From positions 18,993 to 82,992 of the forward strand of contig JAUSMJ010000026.1 in NCBI GenBank assembly GCA_030645575.1: a stretch of DNA of 64,000 nucleotides, written 5' to 3'. The stretch's first letter is position 1. The number at the start of each line of letters is the position of its first letter. Positions 52,391 through 60,839 of this stretch are shown here, one piece after another. Source of the stretch: Caulobacter sp. (GTDB lineage: Bacteria > Pseudomonadota > Alphaproteobacteria > Caulobacterales > Caulobacteraceae). Under the pieces are notes generated by a model. That model was not told where the DNA came from, did not search any database, and worked only from the letters and a program-made list of their open reading frames with translations. The position numbers were made by a program, and so were the translations under genes.

Positions 52391-52483
52391 GGGCTTTCCT
52401 GTCCCTTGGGACTGGATAGCCCGCCCCGACAACGCTGGTCAGGGACTGGATAAGCAGTCCCAAGGGACAGCTAATTCAGTCCC
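52391..52483. repeat. Two REP-like hairpins (TT then AA loop type)
   Basis: Hairpin 4 (52391-52422): GGGCTTTCCTGTCCC-TT-GGGACTGGATAGCCC. Hairpin 5 (52442-52483): 20-base arms around GTCCC-AA-GGGAC. Same family as 31620-31752, with mismatches again at the sixth and tenth pair from the loop. It sits between the convergent pbpC and carbonic anhydrase genes. Confidence 0.93.
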
Positions 52484-52487
52484 CGCA

Positions 52488-53105
52488 TCACCCCTGCTTC
52501 AGCGCGTCGGCCTCGACGGGATTGGACACCGTCACGCCGAGGTCGTTCACCAGGCCATTCGACAGGCGATAGCACCAGCCGTGCACGGACAGGCTCTGGC
52601 CCCGGGCCCAGGCGTCCTGGACGAACACGTCCGAGGCCACGTTCCGGACCTGGCGGATGACGTTCAGCTCGCACAGGCGATCCCAGCGGTCCTTGTCGTC
52701 GAGCGTCTCGAGTTCGGCGCGGTTGGCGGTGTAGACCTCGCGGATCGGATGCAGCCAGTGGTCGACCAAGCCCCGGCGCACGCCATCGACGGCCGCCCGC
52801 ACGCCGCCGCAGCCGTAGTGGCCGACGACCATCACGTGTTTCACCTTGATCACGTCCACGGCGAACTGCAGCACGCTGAGATAGTTGGCGTCCTGCGGCG
52901 GCGCGAGGTTGGCGACGTTGCGGTGGACGAACAGCTCGCCGGGATCGAGGCCGACGATTTCATTGGCCGGCACGCGGCTGTCGGAACAGCCGATCCACAG
53001 GTATTCCGGACTCTGCTGGCTCTCCAGCCGGCGGAAAAAGTCGGGGTCGATCTCGGTCTTTTTCCGCGACCAGCGACGGTTGTTGTCCTTGAGCGCGTCG
53101 AGCAC
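52488..53105 (-). CDS. Beta-class carbonic anhydrase
   Basis: 205 residues. Zinc ligands Cys40-x-Asp42 in CSDSRVPANEI, then His96 and Cys99 in GHYGCGG. Other blocks: ELFVHRNVANLAP and a C-terminal VHGWCYRLSNGLVNDLGV. Converts CO2 and bicarbonate in the cytoplasm. It follows the maiA gene on the same strand with a 9-base gap, so may be part of that transcript. Confidence 0.97.
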   Translation of the reverse strand: MLDALKDNNRRWSRKKTEIDPDFFRRLESQQSPEYLWIGCSDSRVPANEIVGLDPGELFVHRNVANLAPPQDANYLSVLQFAVDVIKVKHVMVVGHYGCGGVRAAVDGVRRGLVDHWLHPIREVYTANRAELETLDDKDRWDRLCELNVIRQVRNVASDVFVQDAWARGQSLSVHGWCYRLSNGLVNDLGVTVSNPVEADALKQG

Positions 53106-53114
53106 GGCTGTCCC

Positions 53115-53753
53115 CTAGACCTGGGCGTCAGGCTGGTTGTTCGGGTGGGCGGCGGCGATCGCGGGATGCTCGGCCGCGTGGTCGGCCGCGCCGGCGAGGG
53201 CGGGGAAGGGCGACAGATCGACCTTGAACCGGCGCGCGTTGTAGACCTGTGGCACCAGCAGGCAGTCGGCCATCGTCGGCGCCGCGCCATAGGCGAAGCC
53301 GTCGCCATGCTTCGCGATCATTGGCTCCAGCGCGGCGAAGCCGTCGCCGATCCAGCGCCGGACCCAGTCGTCGATGGCCGGCTGTCCGACATCCAGCTTC
53401 GCCAGCGCCTTGAGGATGCGCAGGTTGTTCACCGGGTGGATGTCGCAGGCGACGATGCCGCACATGGCCCGCACGACCTGGCGGTCGAACGGAACCCTGG
53501 GCAGCAGCGGCGGTTCGGGATGGGTCTCCTCGAGCCATTCGAGGATCGACAGGGACTGGGTCAGGACGTGGCCGTCAGCCTCCAGCGCCGGCACCAGATG
53601 CTGGGCGTTGACCGCGCCATAGGCCTCGCCCTGCTGCTGGCCCGCGACCAGATCGACCGGAGCATAGTCGTAGGCCAGGCCCTTGAGATTGAGGCCGATG
53701 CGGACCCGGTAGGGCGCCGAGGCGCGCCAGGCGCTGTGCAGCAGCAGGTCCAT
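53115..53753 (-). CDS. maiA: Maleylacetoacetate/maleylpyruvate isomerase (zeta-class GST)
   Basis: 212 residues from MDLLLHSAWRASAPYRVRIGLNLKGL (ATG 53753), with the zeta-class active-site S-x-x-S/A-x-x-R-V-R pattern. Further: QHLVPALEADGHVLTQSLSILEWLEETHP, the GST-fold N/C hinge, and ALEPMIAKHGDGFAYGAAPTMADCLLVPQVYNARRF. Glutathione-dependent cis-trans isomerase of maleylpyruvate or maleylacetoacetate in gentisate or tyrosine breakdown. Its start overlaps the upstream FAH-family gene by one base (TGATG). The track's longer ORF is a frame extension. Confidence 0.93.
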   Translation of the reverse strand: MDLLLHSAWRASAPYRVRIGLNLKGLAYDYAPVDLVAGQQQGEAYGAVNAQHLVPALEADGHVLTQSLSILEWLEETHPEPPLLPRVPFDRQVVRAMCGIVACDIHPVNNLRILKALAKLDVGQPAIDDWVRRWIGDGFAALEPMIAKHGDGFAYGAAPTMADCLLVPQVYNARRFKVDLSPFPALAGAADHAAEHPAIAAAHPNNQPDAQV

Positions 53754-54403
53754 CAGACGATCCTGAACGACAGCGATCCGACGCCTTCGACCGATCCCTC
53801 GACCCGGTCGCCGCGCGCCAGGGGGCCGACGCCTTCCGGCGTTCCGGTGAAAACGAGATCGCCAGCTTCGAGTTTCCACAGCTTGCCGGCCTCGACGAGG
53901 ATTTCCTCGACCGACCAGATCATATCGGCGACCTGGCCGTCCTGCCGGGTCTCGCCATTGACGCCGAGCGTAATGCGGCCCCGCGGGACGATGCCGATGG
54001 CGGGAACGATGGCCGAGACCGGCGCGCTGGCGTCGAAGCCCTTGGCCGCGTCCCACGGCTGGCCCTTGGCCTTGAAACCGTTCTGCAGATCGCGGCGGGT
54101 CAGATCGACGCCGACCGCGAAGCCGAAGATCGATCCACCCTCGCCAATCGCCACGACCAGCTCGATCTCGTGGTGCAGGTCGCTGGTGGCCGAGGGGTAG
54201 GGGACATCCGCGCCGGGCGGAACCACCGCGTCGGCCGGCTTGCTGAAGAAGAACGGCGGGTCGCGGTCATCGCCGCCCATCTCGCGGCGGTGGGCCGCGT
54301 AGTTGCGGCCGACACAGAGGATGCGGCGCACGGGGAACGGCCGGTCCGAACCCTGCACGGGCACGGTCGGCTGTGGGCGGATCGGTACGGCGTACTGGGT
54401 CAT
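53753..54403 (-). CDS. Fumarylacetoacetate hydrolase family (fumarylpyruvate hydrolase-like)
   Basis: 216 residues. FAH-fold core: ILCVGRNYAAHRREMG, PPFFFSKPADAVVPPGADVPYPSATSDLHHEIELVVAIG with metal-binding Glu residues, FAVGVDLTRRDLQNGFKAKGQPWDAAKGFDASAPV and GDLVFTGTPEGVGPLARGD. In tandem with MaiA it fits the last steps of gentisate (NagK/NagL) or tyrosine degradation, giving fumarate plus pyruvate or acetoacetate. The ring-cleaving dioxygenase is not in this window. Confidence 0.93.
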   Translation of the reverse strand: MTQYAVPIRPQPTVPVQGSDRPFPVRRILCVGRNYAAHRREMGGDDRDPPFFFSKPADAVVPPGADVPYPSATSDLHHEIELVVAIGEGGSIFGFAVGVDLTRRDLQNGFKAKGQPWDAAKGFDASAPVSAIVPAIGIVPRGRITLGVNGETRQDGQVADMIWSVEEILVEAGKLWKLEAGDLVFTGTPEGVGPLARGDRVEGSVEGVGSLSFRIV

Positions 54404-54529
54404 GACGGTTTCCTAGCCAAAGCCGCCGGCAAAGTCTCGCTGTCCCTGCGCACCGCGCGTGACGCCCCCGGGATCGGAGACCGTAGTTCTTCCAGCCAAT
54501 TGACGGCGCCGCGGCCTGGCCTATGGTTC

Positions 54530-54673
54530 ATGGGAGGCGTCCTGGGGGCGATCCACTTGCTCAACCTCTTCAAACTGATCAAATGCATGCGGTTCGGGCA
54601 CCGTTGGAAGAACAGCCGGAAGAAATCCGGATTCCAGACGTGCGAACGCTGCGGCCTTCGGGTGAGGTATTAG
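54530..54673 (+). CDS. Small zinc-ribbon-like protein (47 aa), tentative
   Basis: The ATG at 54530 gives MGGVLGAIHLLNLFKLIKCMRFGHRW...CERCGLRVRY. One cysteine sits before FGHRW and a CxxC pair near the end, a layout like small DUF1660-type zinc ribbons. No good Shine-Dalgarno is visible. It lies on the plus strand between two minus-strand genes, its stop overlapping that of the TonB-like gene. It may be real or chance; the Cys/His layout is the only support. Confidence 0.45.
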   Translation: MGGVLGAIHLLNLFKLIKCMRFGHRWKNSRKKSGFQTCERCGLRVRY

Positions 54674-55494
54674 CGCCTGGCCGACAGCAGTTCGGCCCAG
54701 CGCCATTCGCGGGAACCCAGCGCCAGCCTGGGCGCGTCCGACCGGTCGTTTAAGGAAATCACCACGAGGCCACGCATCACGCGCGCGCGACAGGCGGCGG
54801 GAGCGAACGCCACCTCCATCGTGATCGCCTGTCGTACGCCCGCCAGTCCCTTGCCGGCCTCACGGGGGTTGCGCAGCCATTCGCCGTTCCAGACCAGGAT
54901 GGCCCCGCTCCCTTGCCCGAGGGCGCGATGCGACCGGGTCACCGCGGCTGTCACCTCGGGGTCATCGCGCAGGGCGTCCTGCAGACGGCGGACCATGTCG
55001 CAGCGTTCGGCGCTGGAGCCATTGCCGCCGCCGAGGCCTTCCGCCCCGTCACCCGTCCCGGCGACGGTCGCCCCGGCCAGGTCAGCCTCCCCCAGCGCGA
55101 CGCCGGGGTCGATCGACGCGGGACCGGCGACGACCCGCGCGATCTTTGGCGGCGGCGTTTGGCGCGGAACCCGCTGCCGCAGGGGCGGGAGAGCCGGGGG
55201 CGTCGGTCGCGGGGCCTCGGCCTTCGCCCACGGTGGCGATCCGCCCGAGCGGTCGGGCCGATCTGGCGGTGGGGGCAGCCTGGGCGCGAACATGACCGAA
55301 ACGAAGGGTGGCGGCTCAGGCTCGGGCGCCGGCGGACGTGGGACCGGGGGACCGGCGACGACCAGCGCTAACAGGGCGGCGTGGAACACGATCGCGACCA
55401 GGGCCGCCCACAGGCGCGCCCGCTCCGGTCGCCGAAGCGGGCGTTCGCCACGCGGCCGGTCCGGGATTCCCGGAAGGCGGGTCGAAGGGTTCAC
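54670..55494 (-). CDS. TonB-like N-terminal protein with unrelated C-terminal domain
   Basis: 274 residues. An Arg-rich start, one membrane anchor (LWAALVAIVFHAALLALVVAG), a proline-rich spacer (PRPPAPEPEPPPFVSVMF...PTPPALPPLRQRVPRQTPPP), a glycine-rich stretch and a compact C-terminal domain (CDMVRRLQDALRDDPEVTAAVTRSHR, AILVWNGEWLRNP, LAGVRQAITMEVAFAPAACR, MRGLVVISLNDR, WRWAELL). The layout copies TonB, but the C-terminal domain lacks the usual YP...A...G.V.v.f pattern. I recall similar conserved proteins in Caulobacterales; function unknown. Confidence 0.8.
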   Translation of the reverse strand: MNPSTRLPGIPDRPRGERPLRRPERARLWAALVAIVFHAALLALVVAGPPVPRPPAPEPEPPPFVSVMFAPRLPPPPDRPDRSGGSPPWAKAEAPRPTPPALPPLRQRVPRQTPPPKIARVVAGPASIDPGVALGEADLAGATVAGTGDGAEGLGGGNGSSAERCDMVRRLQDALRDDPEVTAAVTRSHRALGQGSGAILVWNGEWLRNPREAGKGLAGVRQAITMEVAFAPAACRARVMRGLVVISLNDRSDAPRLALGSREWRWAELLSARR

Positions 55495-55793
55495 GCTGCT
55501 GTAAAATCACCCGTCCGCGTCAGCATCGTGGCGAAGATGGAGCGTTCAGACAGAATATACGATGCTCCATTTCGGGCCTATATAGAGATTATTTTCAAGG
55601 CACATCGTCCCGCACGGCGGCAACGTGGAACACGATGATTGGTTCCATTCAAATGGATTTCCAGTTTCGAAGTCGCGAGGCGACTCAGGATCGTCAATTT
55701 TATGGCTGATACTGGCCATCGTTGAGACATCTATCAAAAGCTAGCTGCGGCGGCGTGGGGGTTCTGTCTCATGCAGTACGGAGGAGATTTGTC
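55495..55793. other. Divergent intergenic region, AT-rich, with small inverted repeats
   Basis: Between the TonB-like gene (minus) and the OmpA-type gene (plus). Contains ATGGAGC...GCTCCAT (55537-55570), TGGAAC-N10-GTTCCA and CCATT-CA-AATGG near 55630-55660, and an AT-rich core (CCTATATAGAGATTATTTTC). Probably two promoters; no gene is supported. Confidence 0.5.
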
Positions 55794-56345
55794 TTGATAG
55801 GATCAGTGCTCAAGGCCGCCGCCACGGGAAGCCTGCTTCTCGGGGTCGGACTCATGGGAAGCGGCTGCGCCACGAAGGACTTCGTGCGCGAACAGGTCGC
55901 GGTGGTCGATACGCGGGTCACGACGGTCGGCGGCACGGCCGGCGAGGCGCTCTCGCGCGCCAAGTCGGCGCAGCAGTTGGCGGAGGGCAAGTTCCTCTAC
56001 CAGGTCGTCCTGTCCGACGATTCGGTGAAGTTCCCGGTCGATCAGAATGCATTGTCGCCGGAGGCGGAAGCGCGGCTTTCCGAGCTGGCGCAGCGTCTGG
56101 CGAGCGAAAACCGCAACGTCTACCTGGAAATTCAGGGCTTCACCGACGCCACCGGGGATACGGCCTACAATGAACGGCTGGGCGAGGCCCGCGCCGAAGC
56201 GGTTCGGCGTTACCTGAACAAGGCCGGCGTCGCCCTGAACCGGATGGCGACCATCTCCTACGGCGAAGAATCGCCGGTGGCGCCCAACGAAACGCCCGAA
56301 GGTCGGGCCCAGAACCGGCGCGTCGTGATCGTAGTCCTGAGCTAA
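55794..56345 (+). CDS. OmpA-family peptidoglycan-binding (lipo)protein
   Basis: 183 residues from TTG 55794, chosen because GGAGGAG lies seven bases upstream and no in-frame ATG is available. Hydrophobic leader ending LMGSGCATKDFV (a weak lipobox; the residue at -3 is not Leu), then a helical segment with TRVTTVGGTAGEALSRAKSAQQ. The OmpA domain has VKFPVDQNALSPEAEARLSELAQRL, EIQGFTDATGDTAYNERLGEARAEAVRRYL and GRAQNRRVVIVVL, with the Asp and Arg that bind meso-DAP. It ties the outer membrane to the wall. Confidence 0.88.
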   Translation: MIGSVLKAAATGSLLLGVGLMGSGCATKDFVREQVAVVDTRVTTVGGTAGEALSRAKSAQQLAEGKFLYQVVLSDDSVKFPVDQNALSPEAEARLSELAQRLASENRNVYLEIQGFTDATGDTAYNERLGEARAEAVRRYLNKAGVALNRMATISYGEESPVAPNETPEGRAQNRRVVIVVLS

Positions 56346-56364
56346 CCTCGGCCAGCGGGTTCGA

Positions 56365-58182
56365 TCAGGCCGGATCGAACTCGCTGACCAGGTGGCCGGG
56401 CGCGATTTCCCGCAGCGCCGGAACATAGACCGGCGCCGCTGGATCGATCGGCAGCCTGGACGGCAGGAAGCGCAGGGCGGCCAGCGGGTCCATCGGCGAG
56501 GGCGGTTCGCCCGACAGCCGCACCCGCTGGCGCGTGCGTTCGATCTTCGGATCGGGGATCGGCGCGGCCGACAGCAGGGCCCGGGTGTAGGGGTGTCGCG
56601 GGTCCTCGTAGATCTGCTCGCGGCTCGCCTGTTCCATCACCCGGCCCAGATACAGCACCATGACCCGGTGGCTGATCTCGCGGACCACGGCCAGGTCATG
56701 GCTGATGAACATCATGGCCATGCCCATCTGCCGCTGCAGGTCGATCAAGAGATCGATGATCTGAGCCCGGACGGATACGTCCAGGGCGCTCACGGCCTCG
56801 TCGCAGATGACCAGCTTCGGCTCCAGGATCATCGCCCGGGCGATGCCCACCCGCTGGTTCTGGCCGCCGCTGAGTTCGTGCGGGTAGCGGTTGACCAGCG
56901 CCGGCGCCAGGCCGCAGCGGGCCATCATCGCGGCGGCGGCGGCGCGGCGGTCCTGGCGGCTCAGGCCCGGCCGGAAGACCTGCAGCGGCTCGGCGATGGA
57001 ATCGCCGATCGGCATGCGCGGATCGAGGCTGGCCAGCGGGTCCTGGAACACGATCTGCAGATCCTCGCGCGCGGCCCGCATGGCCTCGCGGTCGGCGTGG
57101 GTGATGTCGCGGCCGAGCAGGGTGACCGATCCGCCCAGGTCCCCGCCGCCGGGCGGCAGCAGGTTGAGCACCGCCCGCGCCAGGGTAGACTTGCCACAGC
57201 CGCTCTCGCCGACCACGCCCAGGGTCTCGCCCCGGCGGATCTCGAAATCGACGCCATCGACGGCCCGCAGCGACCGGGGCCTGGCGAACAGGCCCTCGCG
57301 GACGGGGAACCAGACCCTCACGGCCTCGCCCCGCACGACGACGGGCGCTCCGGGCGCGACCGGGGCCGGCGTCGGCCGGCCGCCGCGGTCTGGGCGATCC
57401 AGTCGCGGAATGGCCGCCAGCAGGCCGCGGGTATAGTCCGTCCGTGGCCGGTCGAAGACCGCCTCCACCGGCCCCTCCTCGACATAGGCGCCGTCCTTCA
57501 TCACGCAGACCCGGTCGGCGAGGCGCGCGATCACGCCCATGTCGTGGGTCACCAGCACCATGCCGGCCCCGGTCTCGCGCATCAGCTCCGCCATCAGGTC
57601 GAGGATCTCGGCCTGGACCGTGACGTCCAGCGCCGTGGTCGGCTCGTCGGCGATCAGCAGCTTCGGACCGCAGGCCATGGCCCCGGCGATCATCACCCGC
57701 TGGCGCATGCCGCCGCTCAGTTCATGCGGATACTGGCTCATGCGCCGGGCGGCCTCCGGGATGCGCACCCGCTCCAGCCAGTCCAGCGCGCGCCGGCGGG
57801 CCGCCTCGCCCGAAAGGCCCAGATGCAGCCGCAGGGGCTCGGCGATCTGCTCGCCGATCTTCACATGCGGGGTCAGGGCCGTCAGCGGGTCCTGGAAGAT
57901 CATCGTCATTTTCGAGCCGCGGATACGGTTCAGCTCGGCCGGCTTCAGCCCCAGCAACTCCTGACCCTCGAAGCGGACCGAGCCGGTCGCCTGTCCATTG
58001 CCGGCCAGCAGGCCCATGACGGTCATGAAGGTCTGGCTCTTGCCCGAACCGCTTTCGCCGACAACACCGAGACACTCGCCGGCAGCCACCGACAGGGATA
58101 CGCCGCGAACGGCTTCGACCAGGCCGTCGTGAGTCTGGAAACTGACCCTGAGGTCGTCGATCGCGAGCACGGGTCGGGACAA
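56365..58182 (-). CDS. Fused dual-ATPase of an oligopeptide/dipeptide-type ABC importer
   Basis: About 605 residues, two complete ATPase halves in one chain (YejF/GsiA type). Half 1: Walker [10 protein letters not shown], signature [13 protein letters not shown], Walker [13 protein letters not shown]. Half 2: [38 protein letters not shown]. Each ends in the oligopeptide-transporter extension ([29 protein letters not shown]). Note Asp-Glu-Ala instead of Asp-Glu-Pro in half 2. TTG 58182 has GAGG six bases before it; GTG 58194 is the alternative. No permease or binding-protein gene is adjacent, so the substrate is unknown. Confidence 0.94.
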   Translation of the reverse strand: MSRPVLAIDDLRVSFQTHDGLVEAVRGVSLSVAAGECLGVVGESGSGKSQTFMTVMGLLAGNGQATGSVRFEGQELLGLKPAELNRIRGSKMTMIFQDPLTALTPHVKIGEQIAEPLRLHLGLSGEAARRRALDWLERVRIPEAARRMSQYPHELSGGMRQRVMIAGAMACGPKLLIADEPTTALDVTVQAEILDLMAELMRETGAGMVLVTHDMGVIARLADRVCVMKDGAYVEEGPVEAVFDRPRTDYTRGLLAAIPRLDRPDRGGRPTPAPVAPGAPVVVRGEAVRVWFPVREGLFARPRSLRAVDGVDFEIRRGETLGVVGESGCGKSTLARAVLNLLPPGGGDLGGSVTLLGRDITHADREAMRAAREDLQIVFQDPLASLDPRMPIGDSIAEPLQVFRPGLSRQDRRAAAAAMMARCGLAPALVNRYPHELSGGQNQRVGIARAMILEPKLVICDEAVSALDVSVRAQIIDLLIDLQRQMGMAMMFISHDLAVVREISHRVMVLYLGRVMEQASREQIYEDPRHPYTRALLSAAPIPDPKIERTRQRVRLSGEPPSPMDPLAALRFLPSRLPIDPAAPVYVPALREIAPGHLVSEFDPA

Positions 58183-58328
58183 GGGCGACCTCACACAATT
58201 GCCGGATTGGCGAGCGTAGTCGTTGCTGGCTGACGCGCAAAGGAACGTCGGGAAATCAAGGTGGAAGTCCCAGCGAAACGGCCGCCCATCCCCGTCCGTC
58301 GGCCAGCCATGGAGCGGCCGGGACGGGA

Positions 58329-58556
58329 TCAGTCGCGGCGGGGAAAGGTCGCCCAGAATTGATTGAAGGCGCTGGCATAGCTGGGGCGAGCGAAGGTCAC
58401 GGCCTTGTGGACATGATCCAGAAGCGGCGTGGACTGCATGGTTGGCGCCGCGTCATCGGCCCCGGTCGCGTCCGAGCGCTCGATGAAGCGGTACAGGGCG
58501 GCGTCGAACCGGTCGGCCTCGGGCCCCTCGGAAAGGCGAAACTCAAGTGTGACCAT
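58329..58556 (-). CDS. Small protein of unknown function (75 aa)
   Basis: [29 protein letters not shown]... from the ATG at 58556, with GAAGGGGGCATCC before it. Cytoplasmic, acidic first half, aromatic end ([20 protein letters not shown]). No recognised family. Divergent from the MipZ-like gene, with an AT-rich gap holding TTGCAT-N13-ATGCAA (58588-58612). Confidence 0.6.
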   Translation of the reverse strand: MVTLEFRLSEGPEADRFDAALYRFIERSDATGADDAAPTMQSTPLLDHVHKAVTFARPSYASAFNQFWATFPRRD

Positions 58557-58763
58557 GGATGCCCCCTTCGTTAACGCTGAATGAATTTTGCATTGCAGCA
58601 AACACGATGCAACCTGTGAAACGCAGGTCCGCGCACGACCCGTCTGACGTCAGGGGCCGGCGCCGAAGGCCGACGTCGCCTGCCTTGACTTGGGACGAAC
58701 CAACCCGGACCCTAGATGCGGCGTGAGGGACCGCCCGTGGCCTGTCCTTTCAAGGGGGATGAT

Positions 58764-59639
58764 GTGACAATCTGGCGCCCGCCCGCGCCCGCAGGGGGAG
58801 GCAAGAGCCCGCCCGTCACGGCCCAGCCGAGGATCATCGTGGTGGCCAACGAAAAGGGCGGCGCCGGGAAGTCGACCGTGGCCGCGCTGCTATCGACGGC
58901 CATGCTCTATCAGGGCTGCCGCGTCGCCGTCATGGATGTCGACCTGCGCCAGCAGACGCTCAGCCACTTCTTCGCCAACCGCCGCCGCTGGCTTCCCGCC
59001 GCCAATGTCTCGGCCCCTGTTCCGCTGGAATATATGCTGGCCGACGATCCGGCTGACCTTGCCGAGGCTGACCCGGCCAGGGTCGTCGCCCTGTTCCACA
59101 AGGCGCTGATCCTGGCGATGGGGGCCGCCGACATCGTGGTCATCGACACGCCCGGGGGCGACACGCCGCTGTCGCGGGCCGCCCACCTGCAGGCGGATAT
59201 CGTCGTCACGCCGATGAACGACAGCTTCGTCGATTTCGACATGCTGGGTAAGATCGACCCGATCACCCTCAAGCTCGTCCGGCCCAGCCTCTACGCCAAG
59301 GTTGTTCACGAGGCGCGGCGCACTCGCGCCAACTACGGTCGAAAACTGGACTGGGTCGTGCTGCGAAATCGAATGGCCCTGACCGACGGGCGCAATCGCC
59401 AGCGGGTGACCGTGAACCTGGAACAGCTGGCCGAGCAGGTCGGTTTCCGGCTGGGGCCGCAGCTGCGCGAGCGGATCGCCTATCGCGAGATGTTTCCGTT
59501 CGGCCTGACCCTCGCCGACCTGTCCGCCAACCTCCGGCCGGCCGAGATCTCGACGCCGCGCAAGGCCGCGCGCGAGGAGCTCAATGCCCTGCTCGCGGCC
59601 CTTAACTTGATCGATGGAATCGGCGCCCCGGAGGTTTGA
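58764..59639 (+). CDS. mipZ: MipZ-like ParA-family division-positioning ATPase
   Basis: 291 residues from GTG 58764 with AAGGGGGATGAT directly upstream (an in-frame ATG at 58716 lacks this). Deviant Walker A NEKGGAGKST (31-38), switch IDTPGGDTPLSR, the MipZ-specific TPMNDSFVDFDMLG, LDWVVLRNRMALTDGRNRQRV and YREMFPFGLTLADLS. MipZ forms a pole-to-midcell gradient with ParB and inhibits FtsZ. Compared with Caulobacter MipZ as I remember it, there is an extra Pro/Gly-rich N-terminus of about 20 residues and many substitutions, so it may be a divergent orthologue or a second copy. Confidence 0.9.
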   Translation: MTIWRPPAPAGGGKSPPVTAQPRIIVVANEKGGAGKSTVAALLSTAMLYQGCRVAVMDVDLRQQTLSHFFANRRRWLPAANVSAPVPLEYMLADDPADLAEADPARVVALFHKALILAMGAADIVVIDTPGGDTPLSRAAHLQADIVVTPMNDSFVDFDMLGKIDPITLKLVRPSLYAKVVHEARRTRANYGRKLDWVVLRNRMALTDGRNRQRVTVNLEQLAEQVGFRLGPQLRERIAYREMFPFGLTLADLSANLRPAEISTPRKAAREELNALLAALNLIDGIGAPEV

Positions 59640-59765
59640 GCCGAAAGAGATCGGGGGTCGAAGGCCAGGCGTTACCATCCGATTCACCCTGCTCTCACAC
59701 CGCTCCTTAAGCGTCATTGTCTAGGTTGATTTCGTCGGACGCGTTGTCCGTCGGGAGACGATCCT

Positions 59766-60761
59766 ATGCTCGCCAGCACCGGGCGATTGGGCGGCGAAAG
59801 GGCCGCCCCTCAGCGACACCCCTTCAGGCTCAAACGCCGTCCGGAGGAGCGTGTCACCCTGCTCGGGCAGACCATGGACATGGTCAAGGCCGAGGAAGTG
59901 CTGCACTTCATCGCCAACCACGTCGCGCAGGGGAAGCGCGCGATCGTGGCCAACCACAATGCGCACAGCCTTTATCTCCTTCGCGGCAATGCCGAGCTCC
60001 AGGCTTTCTACGAAAGGGCGGACCTGGTGGAGGCGGACTCGCGACCGCTGCTGATGTGGGCGCGCCTGACCGGCCGCAGCAGCCGCGCCTTCCACCGCTG
60101 CACCTATCTCGACTGGCGCGAGGACTTCTGGGAAATCGCCGAGGCGCACGGCTGGCGGGTCTTCTACCTTGGCGGCGCGCCCGGCGTGGCGGAGAAGGCG
60201 GCGGCCAACATCAGGCGGACGCGGCCAGGCGCGAGGATCGCCGTCCGAGACGGCTTTTTCGACATAACGCCCGGGTCGGCGGAGGCTCGGAGCGTCCTGG
60301 ACGACATCGCCGCCTTCGCCCCGCACGTCCTGATGGTCGGCATGGGCATGCCGCGTCAGGAGATCTGGATTCATCGCAACTATGATGCCTTGCCGCCCTG
60401 CGTTGTCCTGCCCGTGGGCGCGGCCTTTGACTACGAGGCCGGCGTCCAGCGAGCCGCTCCGCGATGGATGGGGCGAATGGGTGTTGAATGGCTGTTCCGC
60501 CTGGTGGCCGATCCGCGCCGACTGTTCCATCGTTACTGCGTCGAGCCGTGGCGGCTCCTGGGACTGTTGGTCGATGACGCGGTCGCGTCCGCGCGATCAC
60601 GGCGGGAGAGGGCGCGCCGCGAACGCCGCCGCACCGCGGCGCCGGCCTCGCCTGATACGCCGCGCCGCCGCGCGTCCGATCAGCGCGGGCGTGAGATGGT
60701 GAACCCGGGCCCGCTGGGCGCCAAAGCCTCGGCGCCGGGGCGGCCCGCCCACGTCAACTAA
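59766..60761 (+). CDS. WecG/TagA/CpsF-family glycosyltransferase
   Basis: 331 residues. Family core: VTLLGQTMDMVKAEEVLHFIAN, IVANHNAHSLYLLRGNAEL, ADLVEADSRPLLMWARLTG, WRVFYLGGAPGVAEKAAANI, APHVLMVGMGMPRQEIWIHRN and PVGAAFDYEAGVQRAAPRWMGRMGVEWLFRLVADPRRLFHRY. These transfer an N-acetylmannosamine-type sugar to a lipid-linked precursor in cell-surface polysaccharide synthesis (holdfast HfsJ in Caulobacter is of this family, from memory). The C-terminal ~60 residues are basic and probably disordered, which may help membrane association. Confidence 0.94.
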   Translation: MLASTGRLGGERAAPQRHPFRLKRRPEERVTLLGQTMDMVKAEEVLHFIANHVAQGKRAIVANHNAHSLYLLRGNAELQAFYERADLVEADSRPLLMWARLTGRSSRAFHRCTYLDWREDFWEIAEAHGWRVFYLGGAPGVAEKAAANIRRTRPGARIAVRDGFFDITPGSAEARSVLDDIAAFAPHVLMVGMGMPRQEIWIHRNYDALPPCVVLPVGAAFDYEAGVQRAAPRWMGRMGVEWLFRLVADPRRLFHRYCVEPWRLLGLLVDDAVASARSRRERARRERRRTAAPASPDTPRRRASDQRGREMVNPGPLGAKASAPGRPAHVN

Positions 60762-60839
60762 CCGCGAGCGGCCGCCTGGCCCACGGGCCGGGATCGCGCC
60801 GCTGGCCCCCGCGAGCCGCTCAAGGTAGAAAGCCTTGAG

